DNA of 64,000 nt from Schizophyllum amplum (Eukaryota > Basidiomycota > Agaricomycetes > Agaricales > Schizophyllaceae): assembly GCA_007026445.1 (NCBI GenBank), contig VDMD01000022.1, positions 186,001-250,000 on the forward strand, given 5' to 3'. The position numbers were made by a program, and so were the translations under genes. A model generated the notes under the pieces. It was not told where the DNA came from and did not search any database. It saw only the letters and a list, made by a program, of their open reading frames with translations. This document shows positions 47,891-58,855 of the stretch, piece by piece (position 1 is the first letter of the stretch; each line of letters starts with the position of its first letter).

Positions 47891-50479
47891 ATGTCAATTT
47901 CTATGTCTGAATACCCAGTATCACTAGCAGACCGAACGGGCGAGTCCTCGCGCAAGGCCGAGCGGCGGTCCCCCGAGGCCATGCCATCGACGAGCGGCTC
48001 GTCGACGAAGAACTGGAAACCCATGCCCATGCACGAGTATCTGGCTGCGATCAACCAACAAACATCATCATATGCGGCGCCCTCGTGGTACCCGTCACTC
48101 GACCGCCCACCTCCATATCCGGGCCTCGATACCGGTCGCCTTCCTGTCGCGTCGCCTTCTGTCACGCCACAGATGCAGGAGCGCTGCAAGGAGGCTGTCA
48201 GCGCCGGCATACCGAGACCGTTGCCAGCACTCCCCCCGGGTATGCCGATGTCACAATGCGTACCGGTGCCCGGAATGATCCAGGCAATGCCTGCCGATGT
48301 CGGTTCATCTGCACCACCCAACTTCCTTCCTTCCTTGCACTTTCCCCCACCGCGGCCACCTCCCAACATCCTTCCTTCCTTGCACTTTCCCCCACCGCGG
48401 CCACCTCCCAACATCGCTTCGCCCAACAATCTGAACCTTGCTGGTCCGATCGACAGCCCGTATGCGAAACTCGTCGTCGCGTCACCACAGCCTATACACG
48501 CGCGTCAGAAGCAACCATTGCAGCTTACGCCGCAAACCTCGGAGCCGTCGTCGCCAGAGACACCAGTGCTCTCGAACAGCGGCTACTTGTCACCCCCGCC
48601 TGGTCCACGACCACTGCCAGCTGTCCCATCACCTCCGCCATTATTGGCGCCGACTCCCCTGCGCGTGGCTGCAAGACCTGCAGCATGCACACTTCGGCCT
48701 ATAGACGGCCGTGATCCTTTCGATAATGATTGGAAAGTGCCAGCGGAGGCGAGCTCGTCATCACCATCTAGGTCGAACACCCCGAAGCTGGCGAACCCGA
48801 CGGAGCGGGTACGGTTCTCGCATGCGCGCTCACGCAGCGACCAGTCGCAAATGTTCCGCGACGATGTGTCGATTCGACCCAAGTCCATCCGCCGCCGGCA
48901 GTCTTTCACCAGCAACATCACTGATTTGTCATATGCCTCCGACAGTGATGAGACGGACACTGGGTACGATGATGAGGACGACGTTCACCGTACGCTGGGT
49001 GACATGGGCATCCTTTCCTCACCCGTCTCTGACCGCACAATCGACTCGCCCTTGCACCACCACCCGCGCGAAGTCGACGACGAGGGCGCACACCCCATAG
49101 ATGTGAGCAATGATGACGCCATGACCGAGTTCGCGACTAGCCCTATGAACACTCGGCCGCTTTCGACACTCGTGTTCAGCGCGACCGCTGCCGGCGAGGA
49201 AGACTTTGATAACGGATATTCACCATTCTCATCACGTAGTGGCTCTCCAATTTCGCCCATCCGCTATGCGCCTCAGGCCGATTCGGATGAAGAAATCGAT
49301 ACGGATGCAGAAATTGACGGGGCTGGCTCTGACGCGGATTCGGACGTTTCTTCCATCATGTTTGGCGACAACCCGTCCCCGACGTCCGGCAGTCCCGTTG
49401 AATCGCCCACCTCGCCCATCCGCCTACCGACGCGTGCACGGCGGCGCAAGTCGTACAGTGCGAGCACGCGATCGCGCCGCAGCCTCTCACCCACACGTCG
49501 CGAGGTGCAGATCCCGCGCCGGCGCGTGCAGCCCTCGGCACGGCGCTCTCACTCCGTCGGCAGCCGCGACGACCTGTCTTTCACGGCGCGTCGTGCGAGT
49601 GCGTTCAGTGGCCTACGCGACGACTTTGGCGGCCGCTACGCCGGCAGCTCGACGTTCCGGGACGCGTACGACACGCCCAGCACCGCTTCGACACAGGGCG
49701 CCCAGACGCCTCCGTCGAGCGAGCAGCAGCACCAACCGCTTCTTGCCCCGGTGCGCGCGCCCGACGCGGACAACGCGAAGGTCGGCCCTCCGAGCTCGTT
49801 CATGAAGTTTGCGCCCGCCCTTATGACGGATTCGGGCATCGTAGCCGGCGGCGTCATGTATGTCAGCGCGGGGAAGACGAAGACACGCGGGCGTGCATCA
49901 TCACGAGACCGCGGCGAGGAGGATAGCGGAGAGCGGTCGAAGGAACGCGACAAGGAGAAGAAGGAGAAGAAGCGCGGTCGCGGAGTGATGGGCCTCCCCA
50001 TGGGCCTCGGTGGGCGCGAGAAGGAGGGCAGGGATCGTAGCACATCTGGCGCGCAGGCGCCCCAGCCGCCTGCGCACATCGGCTCGCGCGTCGCTGCGCA
50101 GATCCACGCAATGGAGTCGGCCGTCTACCGTGGGGAGGCGCAGGACGGGCAGGATGGGATCCACTACTCGCCCGATACCGTGCAGTATGTGGCTGGGGAG
50201 GCGACGTACGCGGTCGATGCGGACGGGTACCCTCTTCTGCAGGACGCGCCCTACCCGACCGGCGGCTACCCGGCGCAGTATCCCACGCAATCGCTCCCTG
50301 GGATCAAGTACTCGCCCAGGCATGCGGTGAGCCGCTCGCGGTCGGGGCTCAGCATCGACACTGCGCACTCAGCGGGGTCTTCTGTCGAGAGCTGGCAGGA
50401 CTCGCGGCGGTATGGCAGTCGAGAGGAGCTATTCCGGCAAAATAACAAGGACGACATGCTCCGTGTGGTGAATCGATAG
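47891..50479 (+). CDS. Intronless, largely disordered 862-residue protein, unknown function
   Basis: One uninterrupted frame, the longest in the window. The start MSISMSEYPVSLADRTGESS is the first ATG. A short conserved-looking N-terminal part (KNWKPMPMHEYLAAINQQTS) is followed by long Pro-rich tracts, including two copies of a 15-residue unit (NFLPSLHFPPPRPPP / NILPSLHFPPPRPPP). Then comes a Ser/Asp/Glu-rich acidic region (SDSDETDTGYDDEDD; SDEEIDTDAEIDGAGSDADS), an Arg/Ser-rich region (RARRRKSYSASTRSRRSLSP) and a segment more likely to be ordered: GPPSSFMKFAPALMTDSGIV, AGGVMYVSAGKTKTRGR. A Lys/Glu/Arg stretch and a Tyr/Pro-rich tail end it. It looks like a phospho-regulated scaffold or RNA-associated protein, but no family was recognised. 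Confidence 0.75.
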   Translation: MSISMSEYPVSLADRTGESSRKAERRSPEAMPSTSGSSTKNWKPMPMHEYLAAINQQTSSYAAPSWYPSLDRPPPYPGLDTGRLPVASPSVTPQMQERCKEAVSAGIPRPLPALPPGMPMSQCVPVPGMIQAMPADVGSSAPPNFLPSLHFPPPRPPPNILPSLHFPPPRPPPNIASPNNLNLAGPIDSPYAKLVVASPQPIHARQKQPLQLTPQTSEPSSPETPVLSNSGYLSPPPGPRPLPAVPSPPPLLAPTPLRVAARPAACTLRPIDGRDPFDNDWKVPAEASSSSPSRSNTPKLANPTERVRFSHARSRSDQSQMFRDDVSIRPKSIRRRQSFTSNITDLSYASDSDETDTGYDDEDDVHRTLGDMGILSSPVSDRTIDSPLHHHPREVDDEGAHPIDVSNDDAMTEFATSPMNTRPLSTLVFSATAAGEEDFDNGYSPFSSRSGSPISPIRYAPQADSDEEIDTDAEIDGAGSDADSDVSSIMFGDNPSPTSGSPVESPTSPIRLPTRARRRKSYSASTRSRRSLSPTRREVQIPRRRVQPSARRSHSVGSRDDLSFTARRASAFSGLRDDFGGRYAGSSTFRDAYDTPSTASTQGAQTPPSSEQQHQPLLAPVRAPDADNAKVGPPSSFMKFAPALMTDSGIVAGGVMYVSAGKTKTRGRASSRDRGEEDSGERSKERDKEKKEKKRGRGVMGLPMGLGGREKEGRDRSTSGAQAPQPPAHIGSRVAAQIHAMESAVYRGEAQDGQDGIHYSPDTVQYVAGEATYAVDADGYPLLQDAPYPTGGYPAQYPTQSLPGIKYSPRHAVSRSRSGLSIDTAHSAGSSVESWQDSRRYGSREELFRQNNKDDMLRVVNR
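48320..48409 (+). repeat. In-frame 45-base tandem duplication
   Basis: Two copies (48320-48364 and 48365-48409), nearly identical at base level, encode the Pro-rich 15-residue unit in the 862-residue protein. Near identity points to a recent duplication. Confidence 0.9.
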
Positions 50480-50517
50480 TGAAGGATTAGGAGGAGGTGT
50501 AGGAAGGATGGATTTGG

Positions 50518-50541
50518 AGCTCTCTCTCTCTCTCTCTCTCT
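50518..50541. repeat. CT dinucleotide microsatellite
   Basis: Run of about twelve CT units, just after the stop of the 862-residue gene. Confidence 0.95.
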
Positions 50542-52041
50542 TGTGTGTATGCATCCGTACTGTAAATGGCGCCGCGTCATTGTAATTTATTGAAGCTATC
50601 TCTGCTTTCCTACTTACCACGTTGCTTCTCAATTCAATGTCCAGCTTGCGTATTCTTGCCGCTGCTTTTGTAAAGATGTCCATATGAGTGGACCGCGCAG
50701 AGGAGCGCTGACAAGTCGTCTTGAGATCGTATACGGTATTATTACGGGATTGATAGCGGTGTTGTGCAATGTCAGGACAGTAGTAAAGCTAGTAAAGCCT
50801 CGAGCATATCGCGAGTGTAGAGGGAGCAATCTGCCACTATCGAGCATTCTCCGAGCATGTCCTCATGGCTTCGAGGCTTGTTGAGAGAGCCATAGATGCA
50901 TTCCAGGTTCAACCGGTGGGTCACGTTATGTCAACGGAGTTTGCCGGGGGACCCCGTGACTGCCGCGGGCCCGGTTATGATGAGTTCCCTTTAAGTGTGT
51001 CCCAACTGTTTCCTGTCTCTCACGAGTCTCAGGCTGAAGTTGCTGAACTTCGACCGCAGATCATTGCATTCGTGCAATGCATCTCTTGTGGCCATACCTG
51101 TCCGAGCTACCGTGCTCCCTTGGCGCGCTGTGAATCTGCACTCCCTCCGCGATAGCGCCGTTCTCGCCTCCTTTCAAGAAGCACTCTATTGGTCGATCTT
51201 CCTATCATTGCGCATTCAATAGTCTCTTTACGTCTTCCGCATATGCACGCCTGCAATCCATTATCCAACAGATGTGCCTTCTGTGGGCCAGTCGTCCCGA
51301 TGGACTTGTATATCGATAACATCAACAGCTGCAGTCCGCCTGCGTTCTCTGTGGTACGTGTTCGACAACATTCATTCTATATGATAGACTGATAGGTATG
51401 ACCACTCTACACGTTAGCGTGGAAGTTGGACTTCTCTCGACAACGCGAAGGTCACGTCTTGGCGTACTAATCGTCCACTGCGGGCTGAATGAACAAGCGC
51501 GAAGAAGACCTTCGACAACTTCGCCGCTTTAACGCATGGCAAACTATGCAAGAGTCTGACGGACTCCGCTTAACCGTGGTCTGCCTATGGAAACGCTCAA
51601 TGGAACCAATCAAGCCAAGGCACTTCGCAGGACGTCCGCTGCCCGTAAATTTCAACGCGGCCTTTATAGAAGAACAACTGCACTATGCGCCTGCATGGCG
51701 CCTGCTCACGGTCACCTGCGTACAATTAAACCCCCGGTCAGGATGGTCCTGGTCTCTGCGAGGAACACGCTCCCCAACTCCGACAGAGACCCTCATTTGC
51801 GTAACCGCTCCGTAGGAAAAAGGCAGGCTCTGGTCTTGTGGCGATGGATAGCAGTGTTTCCCACACAGTCACACTTATCTTGCGTGGGTACGCTTCCGTG
51901 CCGCCGACGGGGGTCACCGTAAAATGCGAACGTGGAAGGATATAAAGAGGCGAGTCTAGCCGTCTCCAATCCATCGCATCTCAGATAACCCCCCGTCTCC
52001 CCTCCCGCACATACTTACAGCTGAACTCACGCGCTCAAGCC
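50542..52041. other. Intergenic
   Basis: No supportable gene in about 1.5 kb. A plus-strand open frame at 51489-51815 lacks motifs. The right end holds the methyltransferase promoter. Confidence 0.4.
51941..51947 (+). promoter_or_regulatory. TATA box of the methyltransferase gene at 52042
   Basis: TATAAAG, 101 bases before the ATG, followed by a pyrimidine-rich leader. Confidence 0.6.
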
Positions 52042-53269
52042 ATGACTGTCATCCAGACTACTCGCAGATACCACAGCACAGAGGCGCCGTACTCTGTCCC
52101 GGTGCGTGTCCGCCACGTCCTGCGATGCTTTCCGCTGACAATTTTCGCAGAACGATGAGCCTGAATGGGAGAGGCATGCAGTGTCCCTGCGCAAGAACGT
52201 TCTTTCTCTTATCAGTACACAGACTCGATGACATGACCCGGGGCTTTAAAGCCTACATGGGTGGCAAGCTGACGCTCGCTCCCCTGGACAACCCGAAGAG
52301 AATTCTGGAAATTGGGTGAGTCCTGTGCTCGCTGATCGTCGTCGTGTATTGAGAACCACGCAGAGCGGGATCTGGCGCTTGGTACGCATTCGCCCGCAAT
52401 TGATCAGCCGCCAGACGCTCACGCAAAGGATCGCAGGCTCATCCAGGCTGCTCAGACCTATCCAGATGCTGAGGTTGTCGCTGTGGACATCTCGGATCTG
52501 CCGCCTAGGTTATCGATTCACTTCCTTATGCCAAGCACCTACTGACGGTCTCCTTCTTGTCTCGATCTTCGCAGGCCCTTCCCATCCAATGTGCGCTTCG
52601 TAAAGCACAACGCCATCGAGCCTCTTCCCTTCGAACCCGAGTCCTTCGATGTCATTCACATGCGCGCGCTCTTGATTCATGCGAGTCCTTCTTCCGTTCA
52701 CACGCTTTCTTACTGACGCCCGGCGCTGCAGCTCCCCGATGTACGCAAGCATCTCGCCCATTTCGCCTCGCGCGTGCGTCCCGGAGGCTTCCTACTTGTT
52801 GAAGAGATCGCTCTCTTCTCCTCAAAGACAACGCCGGAGACGCGGCAGAGCGACGCCTACCGCGCGGCATGGGGTCCCTTCGTCGACCACATGTATAATA
52901 ACGGGCAGCAGACGGAGCTCGGTGCGCGCTGCGACGAGCTACTCAAGGACATGCCCGGTGTCTGGGAGAAGATCGATGGACGCACGCTCGCGGTGCCGTT
53001 CAACCCGCTCTCTGAAGGTCAGCATCTTGATCTCGCGAAGCAACCGTTCCGCCGGCTAACGGTGACTTTCAGATTCGGCGATGGCGACTTTGGGCCGGTC
53101 ATTGAGGACTTCGCTCATGCGCGCTATTCTCGCGGAACAGATCCCGGAGCGCGTTGCCTTGGGGCTGACGCCCGCCGTGCAGGAGGCTTACGAGCGTGAC
53201 CATGACAGGGACGACCCACAGTCTACGACTATTGTACCCGTCCGGCTTTACTGGGCTCAGAAGAAGTGA
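52042..53269 (+). CDS. Class I SAM-dependent methyltransferase with GC-AG introns
   Basis: Rossmann-fold methyltransferase of the fungal UMTA/LaeA-like group, substrate unknown. Spliced order: MTVIQTTRRYHSTEAPYSVP, NDEPEWER, LDDMTRGFKAYMGGKLTLAP, then ILEIGAGSGAW (motif I), LIQAAQTYPDAEVVAVDISD (acidic post-I residue), RPFPSNVRFVKHNAIEPLPF, FDVIHMRALLIH, then LPDVRKHLAHFASRVRPGGF with LLVEE (motif III). The C-terminal exon starts DSAMATLGRSLR and ends VPVRLYWAQKK. Two introns need GC donors: GAGAG/GCATGC...TACACAG/ACTCG near 52172, and ATTCAT/GCGAGT...GCTGCAG/CTCCC (52681-52731). With those, no frameshift is needed and the family motifs line up exactly. Without them the gene would look broken twice. 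A related paralogue-like gene sits at 12703-13806, but similarity is limited to the family motifs. Confidence 0.82.
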
Positions 53270-53665
53270 AATCTGAGCCGCGGGTCGAACTCCGGTTGAA
53301 CTGACATCGGCTTCCTATTCAGTACAAGGGCCGATTGACCTGAGCATATGTGTATCTACTTAGTTTGCAAAGGTGTTGATATCATGAGTGTCAGAAGATA
53401 TGCAAGGAGTGTGGATTGGCGAGATCGCGAGTGTGAAGGACAGTGGCTACAAGTCAGGTTGTGTATCAAGGATGGTGGGAGACGCCTGCATCTGTGATAA
53501 TGGCTGCGATGCAGCGATCGTGAAATTATAGTAAGGGTCGTGATGTCGTGAAGAATGCAATGTATATGCAGGAGAGATTCCTTCTGAGCCGATGTCGAGT
53601 ATGTCGGAGACGAATGAATGACCGATTGGGAGGTGATATGCCACAGAGGCACCACGCCAACACGC
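53270..53665. other. Intergenic between convergent genes
   Basis: Shared 3' region of the methyltransferase and the minus-strand gene ending at 53666. Nothing else was recognised. Confidence 0.4.
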
Positions 53666-54949
53666 TCAGCGCGCGCCGGCGGCGGTGTTGAGCTCGACGA
53701 GATGGCGGGAGACGATTTCAGCCACCTCGACCGCCTGCGCACGCTGCTCCGGGATGATAGTGGGGAGCACGAGCGTGCTGAACTTGTCGGAATGGTATTT
53801 TAGCACTTCAGAACGGAACACGGACTTCTCCGATGTGCCAGGGGCAGTGGCACCAGGGCGTTTCTGGTTGAGCAGGAAATCCTTAACCGCGGCTTTCGTG
53901 AGACAGTCGTGTCCAGTGTAGTTCTCCACGGGCCAAGCGAAGCCGTCCACGCTGAGTGCCGCATGCGGGACTTGACGGGCCTTGAGGCGCGTCCACGTGT
54001 AGTCGTACTGCTCGAACACGTTGCTCGCCGGCAACAGTCTCTTGATGAGCGTCGCGAGCTCCTCGCGGGACTCGCGCTCCTGCTCTACCTGGCCCGTAAG
54101 CGCCTGTATCCGGGCCCGCAGCTGTACGACCGTTTGCTGCAAGGCGGCCTTCTCAGCCCGGTGCGTGTTCCTCTCTTGCCGAAGCAGGTTGCGCTGCTGG
54201 TCGCGCTGGCCGGTCATGGACTCTGTTTGGTTGCTGAACTCTACCGCGCGAGCGTTGGCAGCCTCGAGCTCAGCCTGCAGACGATCGGTCTCGAGCCGCA
54301 GGCGAGTGTTCTCAGCCTCCTTCTCCGCGCGCACCATGGCGATGCGCTGCTCGGTGTGGCGCCTGACTGCGGCGCGCTTGTGGGCATTGTAGCGCGCAGT
54401 GAGCTGCTTGTTGCCCAGCTGTTCGAGTTCGGCGTCGAGATGGGGGACACCTGTGTGCAGTGTAGCCAGCATTTTTTCGCGCTTGCGGTTGACCTTGGGC
54501 TCCGGCTTGGCGAGATGCGGAGTCTGGATAGCGGGTTTTGGAAAGCCAAACAGCCTTGCAGCGGCCTTGAGCGGGCTTTTGGAGCTGAATGCGTCGTCGA
54601 AGGACGCGGCCGCGGGCAGACCGAAGCCGAATGCCTGACCAGGTGTCGTTTTGAAGGGGCTGCCAAAGGAGAAGAAATGCGGGGCTGGGGTGGTGTTGGT
54701 GGTGGGGGTAGCGGCGGGCACGTCCGCGACAACAGTTGAATGACTGGTCTGCGGCGTGAGGGGGAAGCCGCCCGGGATGATCTTCGACGAGAGGCTGCGT
54801 TGGAGGGGTTTGCCCTGAGCACTCGGGCGCTTGTACGGGTGAGAACGTTGAGAGCCGCGCGTGAAAGACGGCTGGCGCCCCAGAGAGGCGGTGGAACTGG
54901 CGGAGGAGATAACGCTGAGCGACGATGACGTGGGCGCCGAGAATCTCAT
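53666..54949 (-). CDS. Coiled-coil protein with NFKBIL1/J-like C-terminal domain
   Basis: Single-exon gene of 427 residues. The N-terminal third is disordered, Ser/Pro/Thr-rich, with Phe-Gly dipeptide-like patches (FFSFGSP, AFGFGLP, RLFGFPKP). Residues of about 160-310 are charged and strongly heptad-like (RIAMVRAEKEAENTRLRLET; LEAANARAVEFSNQTESMTG; LLRQERNTHRAEKAALQQTV), a long coiled coil. The C-terminal part has YDYTWTRLKARQVPHAALSV, DGFAWPVENYTGHDCLTKAA, and SVFRSEVLKYHSDKFSTLVL ending with a helix VEVAEIVSRHLVELN. The W..L / WPV / R.E.LKYH.DKF layout is that of fungal proteins whose end resembles the C-terminal domain of NFKBIL1 and J-domain helix pairs; the HPD motif is HSD here. Cellular role unknown. 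A TATA box lies upstream. Confidence 0.7.
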   Translation of the reverse strand: MRFSAPTSSSLSVISSASSTASLGRQPSFTRGSQRSHPYKRPSAQGKPLQRSLSSKIIPGGFPLTPQTSHSTVVADVPAATPTTNTTPAPHFFSFGSPFKTTPGQAFGFGLPAAASFDDAFSSKSPLKAAARLFGFPKPAIQTPHLAKPEPKVNRKREKMLATLHTGVPHLDAELEQLGNKQLTARYNAHKRAAVRRHTEQRIAMVRAEKEAENTRLRLETDRLQAELEAANARAVEFSNQTESMTGQRDQQRNLLRQERNTHRAEKAALQQTVVQLRARIQALTGQVEQERESREELATLIKRLLPASNVFEQYDYTWTRLKARQVPHAALSVDGFAWPVENYTGHDCLTKAAVKDFLLNQKRPGATAPGTSEKSVFRSEVLKYHSDKFSTLVLPTIIPEQRAQAVEVAEIVSRHLVELNTAAGAR

Positions 54950-55137
54950 GGTGGCAATGGCTTCAGATGATCTAAACTGTGGTCTGAACTTGAAGGCCTG
55001 TGTCGATTGCGGATGGTCTGGCGGGTCTTGACGAGCTTGGCGGTCTGAGAGTGCTTGCTGTAGGGCCGGTGGGCGGGTTGTGCGAAAGACTTGACAAATA
55101 GTGGGGGGAAGAAAGAACAGAGTGCGCAGCGGGCAGT

Positions 55138-55145
55138 CTTATATA
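55138..55145 (-). promoter_or_regulatory. TATA box of the coiled-coil protein gene
   Basis: TATATAAG on the minus strand, about 189 bases before the ATG at 54949. Confidence 0.5.
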
Positions 55146-55941
55146 TGCGCGTCGGAGCGTTCCGAGGGCATGCTGGGCCCCGGGCCCGGCACAATGAATT
55201 CAGACCCCGTCGTTGCCCCATCAGGCAAGAGGCTCAAACACGTGTAGCACAATGGGAGCTTGTTGATGGACTGGAATGTGATCTTGCCATATCCGGCGAT
55301 GATCTTGAGCGATAACGGCATGTTCACCTGTCACCCGCTCGTCGTAGAGCACCATCCTGCACACTGTCTATGAGCAGATCACTCGCGCGAGACGCACACT
55401 CACCTGGTGGATGCAGAGTAAAGCGCCTCTTCTTCCAGTGTATGAATGCATGCCCGAAGGGCTTGTGAGGACTGCGTATTCATTCACAACTACGCGAGTC
55501 GATAGACACGAGTAACGACGAGCATAGATGCCACAAACGAAGGGCACGAGAGAAAGGCTACACAAAACAGTCATTGGTATCGATACCAATAGATGTAGGT
55601 ACGGGCAGACGTTGTACAAAGGTATGTATAGGAGCGGGGGGTCATACGCGAGGCGGGGGAAAGCGTACGCCGCAGCGAGCGCTGCAGGGACAACGACGAG
55701 ACGATGCGATAAATAAGTGACCAGGTGAGATAGGTGCGATAGATCAAGCAGTCCCGAGGGCATTAACGCGAAGGAGTTTGAAAGGTGAAGATTGACGGAG
55801 AGCAAGGGCAGTCGCAATGAAGCACATTGTGAAGCAGGCCACCCGAAAGTCATATAGTACACGTCGAAGAAAACAGTTGCAAAGGGGAAGGCCGAAATAC
55901 AAGGTTGGAGAGAAGAGAACTAATGCGGATCGTAAAGTATT
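55146..55941. other. Intergenic, DCP1 3' region
   Basis: A minus-strand open frame (55862-55368) is hydrophobic but has no motif, and it lies directly downstream of the DCP1 stop, where a 3' UTR is expected. Not called. Confidence 0.4.
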
Positions 55942-58381
55942 CTAGTTGCTGTAGCCTTGACGGGCGTGATAGTCGTTGTACAGGTCGTCCACAAACTTTT
56001 TGTCGGTCTGCAAACATCATCAGTATCAGCATCGTCTGCTCCTGCCGCCATCGTGTACTCCCAACGTCTCCTCCTCCAAACAACATCCTCTCACAAAGCA
56101 AGCACACTCACATAGAATAATGAGAGAACCTCCGACGTGAACTCCTTCTTTTCCATCATCCTCCTCGGCACCCGGCCTTGCGCCTGCGCAATGATGCCCT
56201 CCTTTAGCAGCGTCACGTCGAGCTTATTGCCGTCGTTCCCCTCCTGCGCGTCCGCCCGCGCCTTCCCCTTCCCATTGGTCGCCTTCACATCTCCGTTAGT
56301 CGCCTTCGCCGGCGTGACCGGCGCCGATGCAGACACCAACACCTCGGGCATCTCCCACGTCCGCTCGATATGGTCGCGCTCCGCACGATCCCGCGCCCGA
56401 GCGCGCTCCCGACGGCTCCTCTTGCCACCACCGCCGTTGGCGGAAGCGCTGTCGCTATGACCCTCGTGATAGCCCCTCTGACGGGCGTATAGGGCATCGG
56501 GATCGCTGAGCGCCGCCGTGTCCGCGAAGTCGAGTTCGATGATCTGGTCGTCGTCATCGGCGGGCTCGCCGTCGTGTGCTGGCGTGTTGTACGGCCACAG
56601 CTCCGAGTCGTCCTGGAAGGGCACCAAGGGGTGGCCGCGGATCGTTGTCGTGGACGAGACCGTCATCGACGATTCTGTCGAGATCGTTGAGACCATCTCC
56701 GGCGGGGTGGGCATAAGGGGCGGACGGGGTGTCATGTCTCCTTGTATGCGTCTGCCGTTGCGGGTATGCGAGCCATCCGCGTGGTGATCCATGCCCTGCT
56801 CGTACTCGCCGTTCATGGAGTGCCCGTTGACACGCACGTCGGTCGCGAAGATGACCTCTTCGCCGTCCTCTACTTCGTCGAGTACAGTGCTTGACTCCGA
56901 GTACCCGTCGTCGAAGCTAAGCTGGACGTCATTGACATCGTCCGACTCTTCATCATCGCCTTCGTTAGAGTGCGAACTTCTCGAGTGAGAGCTGCGGGAG
57001 TCCGAGCGGCGGTCCCTCTGGCCGTTCGCAGACGCCGGGCGCCCTCCGCGTAGAAGGCTCGATATAACGTCGTTCGTGAGAACACGCGCAGCCGCACTCT
57101 CGCCAGGTAACAAGTTCTCGTGCGTCGAGTTCACATCCGGTATGCCAGTCGGCGGCGCACTCGACGAGCCCCCATTCGCATTGGGGAAGAACGTATCCAT
57201 GAGAGACTTTCCCGACATCGGGCTTGCCTCGCCACCGTTCGACGCGGGCTGTGATTGTGTCCCTTTACCCGCAGTGACCTTCGCCACGATGTCGCCGATC
57301 GTGAGCATCTGAGGTTTGGCAGCGCGTGTGCCAGAAGGACCAGTCGCAGGTCGCGGTGTAGCAGCCGGCGCGCTTTGCGCATCAAGTGGGGAGGGACCGG
57401 GTTGCTTGATTTTGGAGAATAGACCATCAATGGCGGACGGAGTGCGGGAGGGCTCGGGGCGTTTGGGCGCCAGCGCGGTCTGCTGCTGTTGCGGCTCGGC
57501 TTTATGCAAGTAAGGGGACGAGTCGGAAGCGTCGGATCCTAGAGAAAGGGTAAGTTAGGGCACGCGATGCAGCAGAGGAGACGTACCACTGTCAGCGACG
57601 GGGCGAACGTGTAGTGGCGGAGGATTGTCAGGTCCATAGCGGAACTCGTCCGGGTATCGGCTGTTCTCCTTGACGTGCTTGTACAGTCTACGCAACGTGA
57701 GTTCTTTGCCTGGCATGATATAGCCACCCTACGCACCTGGACATGACATCGTCCATCGACTCGCGTTGCTCCGTACCGAATATCCACAGGGAGATGACAT
57801 TCCGCGGGCCCTTCTGCGCATTTGTGGTAATATGCGCTGGGACATCATAGACGGGTGAGAACAGGTTCTCCAGCTCCGCCGCAGGACGCGAAGCGCGCAG
57901 CTCCGAGAGCCGCTGCTCGGTAAAAGTGGGGTAGGACTGGATAACGACGTAGTTGCCGTACGCGTCGAAGTTGTCTTCCGGCTGAAGGTATTGCATGTGG
58001 TCATGCAGGCCGGCCTTGTTCAGGATGCAGAAGCCATAGGGCGGGTACACGTCCCTGCAAACGCGAGCGGATGTCAAGTTTGGCACAAACAATGCAAATG
58101 GGTTCGGCGCACCTCTCAAACAAGAACATGCTACCCTCGTACCCGCGTTTCTCCCACCGTTTGTCGACGTAGTGGTAGAGGCAGACATGGGTGAACTGAT
58201 CGAATATAGACAGGATGTGCGGATCCTGGCGCTTGAGCACCTTGAGGTTGCTGTTGTATCGCGCCACCGCGTTGAAAGTGGATTGGGATGTTGTCGTCGT
58301 GGTCGTGACAGAGGAGCTGACTGTGTATGATACATTGTTGTTGGTGTTGTTGTTGGCGTGCGCGCGTCGCGGTGGACCCAT
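55942..58381 (-). CDS. DCP1: mRNA-decapping enzyme subunit DCP1
   Basis: EVH1-fold activator of the DCP2 decapping enzyme, in cytoplasmic P-bodies. Start at 58381, MGPPRRAHANNNTNNN, then an Asn/Ser/Thr-rich N-terminal tail. The EVH1 domain follows: NAVARYNSNLKVLKRQDPHI, LSIFDQFTHVCLYHYVDKRW, EKRGYEGSMFLFERDVYPPY, GFCILNKAGLHDHMQYLQPE, FSPVYDVPAHITTNAQKGPR and NVISLWIFGTEQRESMDDVM. It continues SRLYKHVKENSRYPDEFRYG. A long, mostly disordered acidic C-terminal extension (about 450 residues) carries Ser/Asp-rich blocks (HSNEGDDEESDDVNDVQLSF). It ends with helix KEFTSEVLSLFY and a short last exon TDKKFVDDLYNDYHARQGYS, which resembles the C-terminal trimerisation region of animal DCP1. Four or five exons; full length. 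Confidence 0.9.
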
Positions 58382-58855
58382 GACGAAGATGCTGGATTGT
58401 GGGTGAGTAACAGCTGAGACTGAAGTCAGACGCCACTGATTATGAGGCGAGAAACGGTCCGAACTCACAAAGCGGTTATGCTGGACTAAGGAGAAGTGTA
58501 AAGTGGGGACAACGTCTCCTCGAGTGATGCGTATGATGGCTGGAGGGGCGTGGGTTCGTGGTAGCAGACAGAATATGAGTGTTGCCGCTTAAAACAGGTA
58601 TGCGGCTTAAATCCAGTAAAACGACAAAGCGAAGCTGCTCGCGGGTCTGGGAATCGGATCGTGGAAGTCAAAGACAAGTGACAAGTCAGAAAAACAAGGG
58701 CCGTGACAACAATGGACGTGATGTGACGTAGGGCCAAAGAGTCTGCCACTGGACCAGTCGGCCACATAAATTCACAGGTACCCTTCTGAGGCTTCCTCAG
58801 ACTTCTACGTTGTTATTATTCTATGGAACTACCGGTAAATACAGATAGCATACCG
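58382..58855. other. Intergenic, DCP1 promoter
   Basis: Short region between the DCP1 start and the 3' end of the dehydrogenase gene. No clear TATA box. Confidence 0.4.

Noticed and set aside
52150..52400. Methyltransferase as a frameshifted pseudogene.
   Set aside because: GC-AG introns and one further GT-AG intron restore every family motif without any frameshift.
55368..55862. 164-codon hydrophobic minus-strand frame.
   Set aside because: Lies directly after the DCP1 stop, has no motif and no convincing start; more likely 3' UTR.
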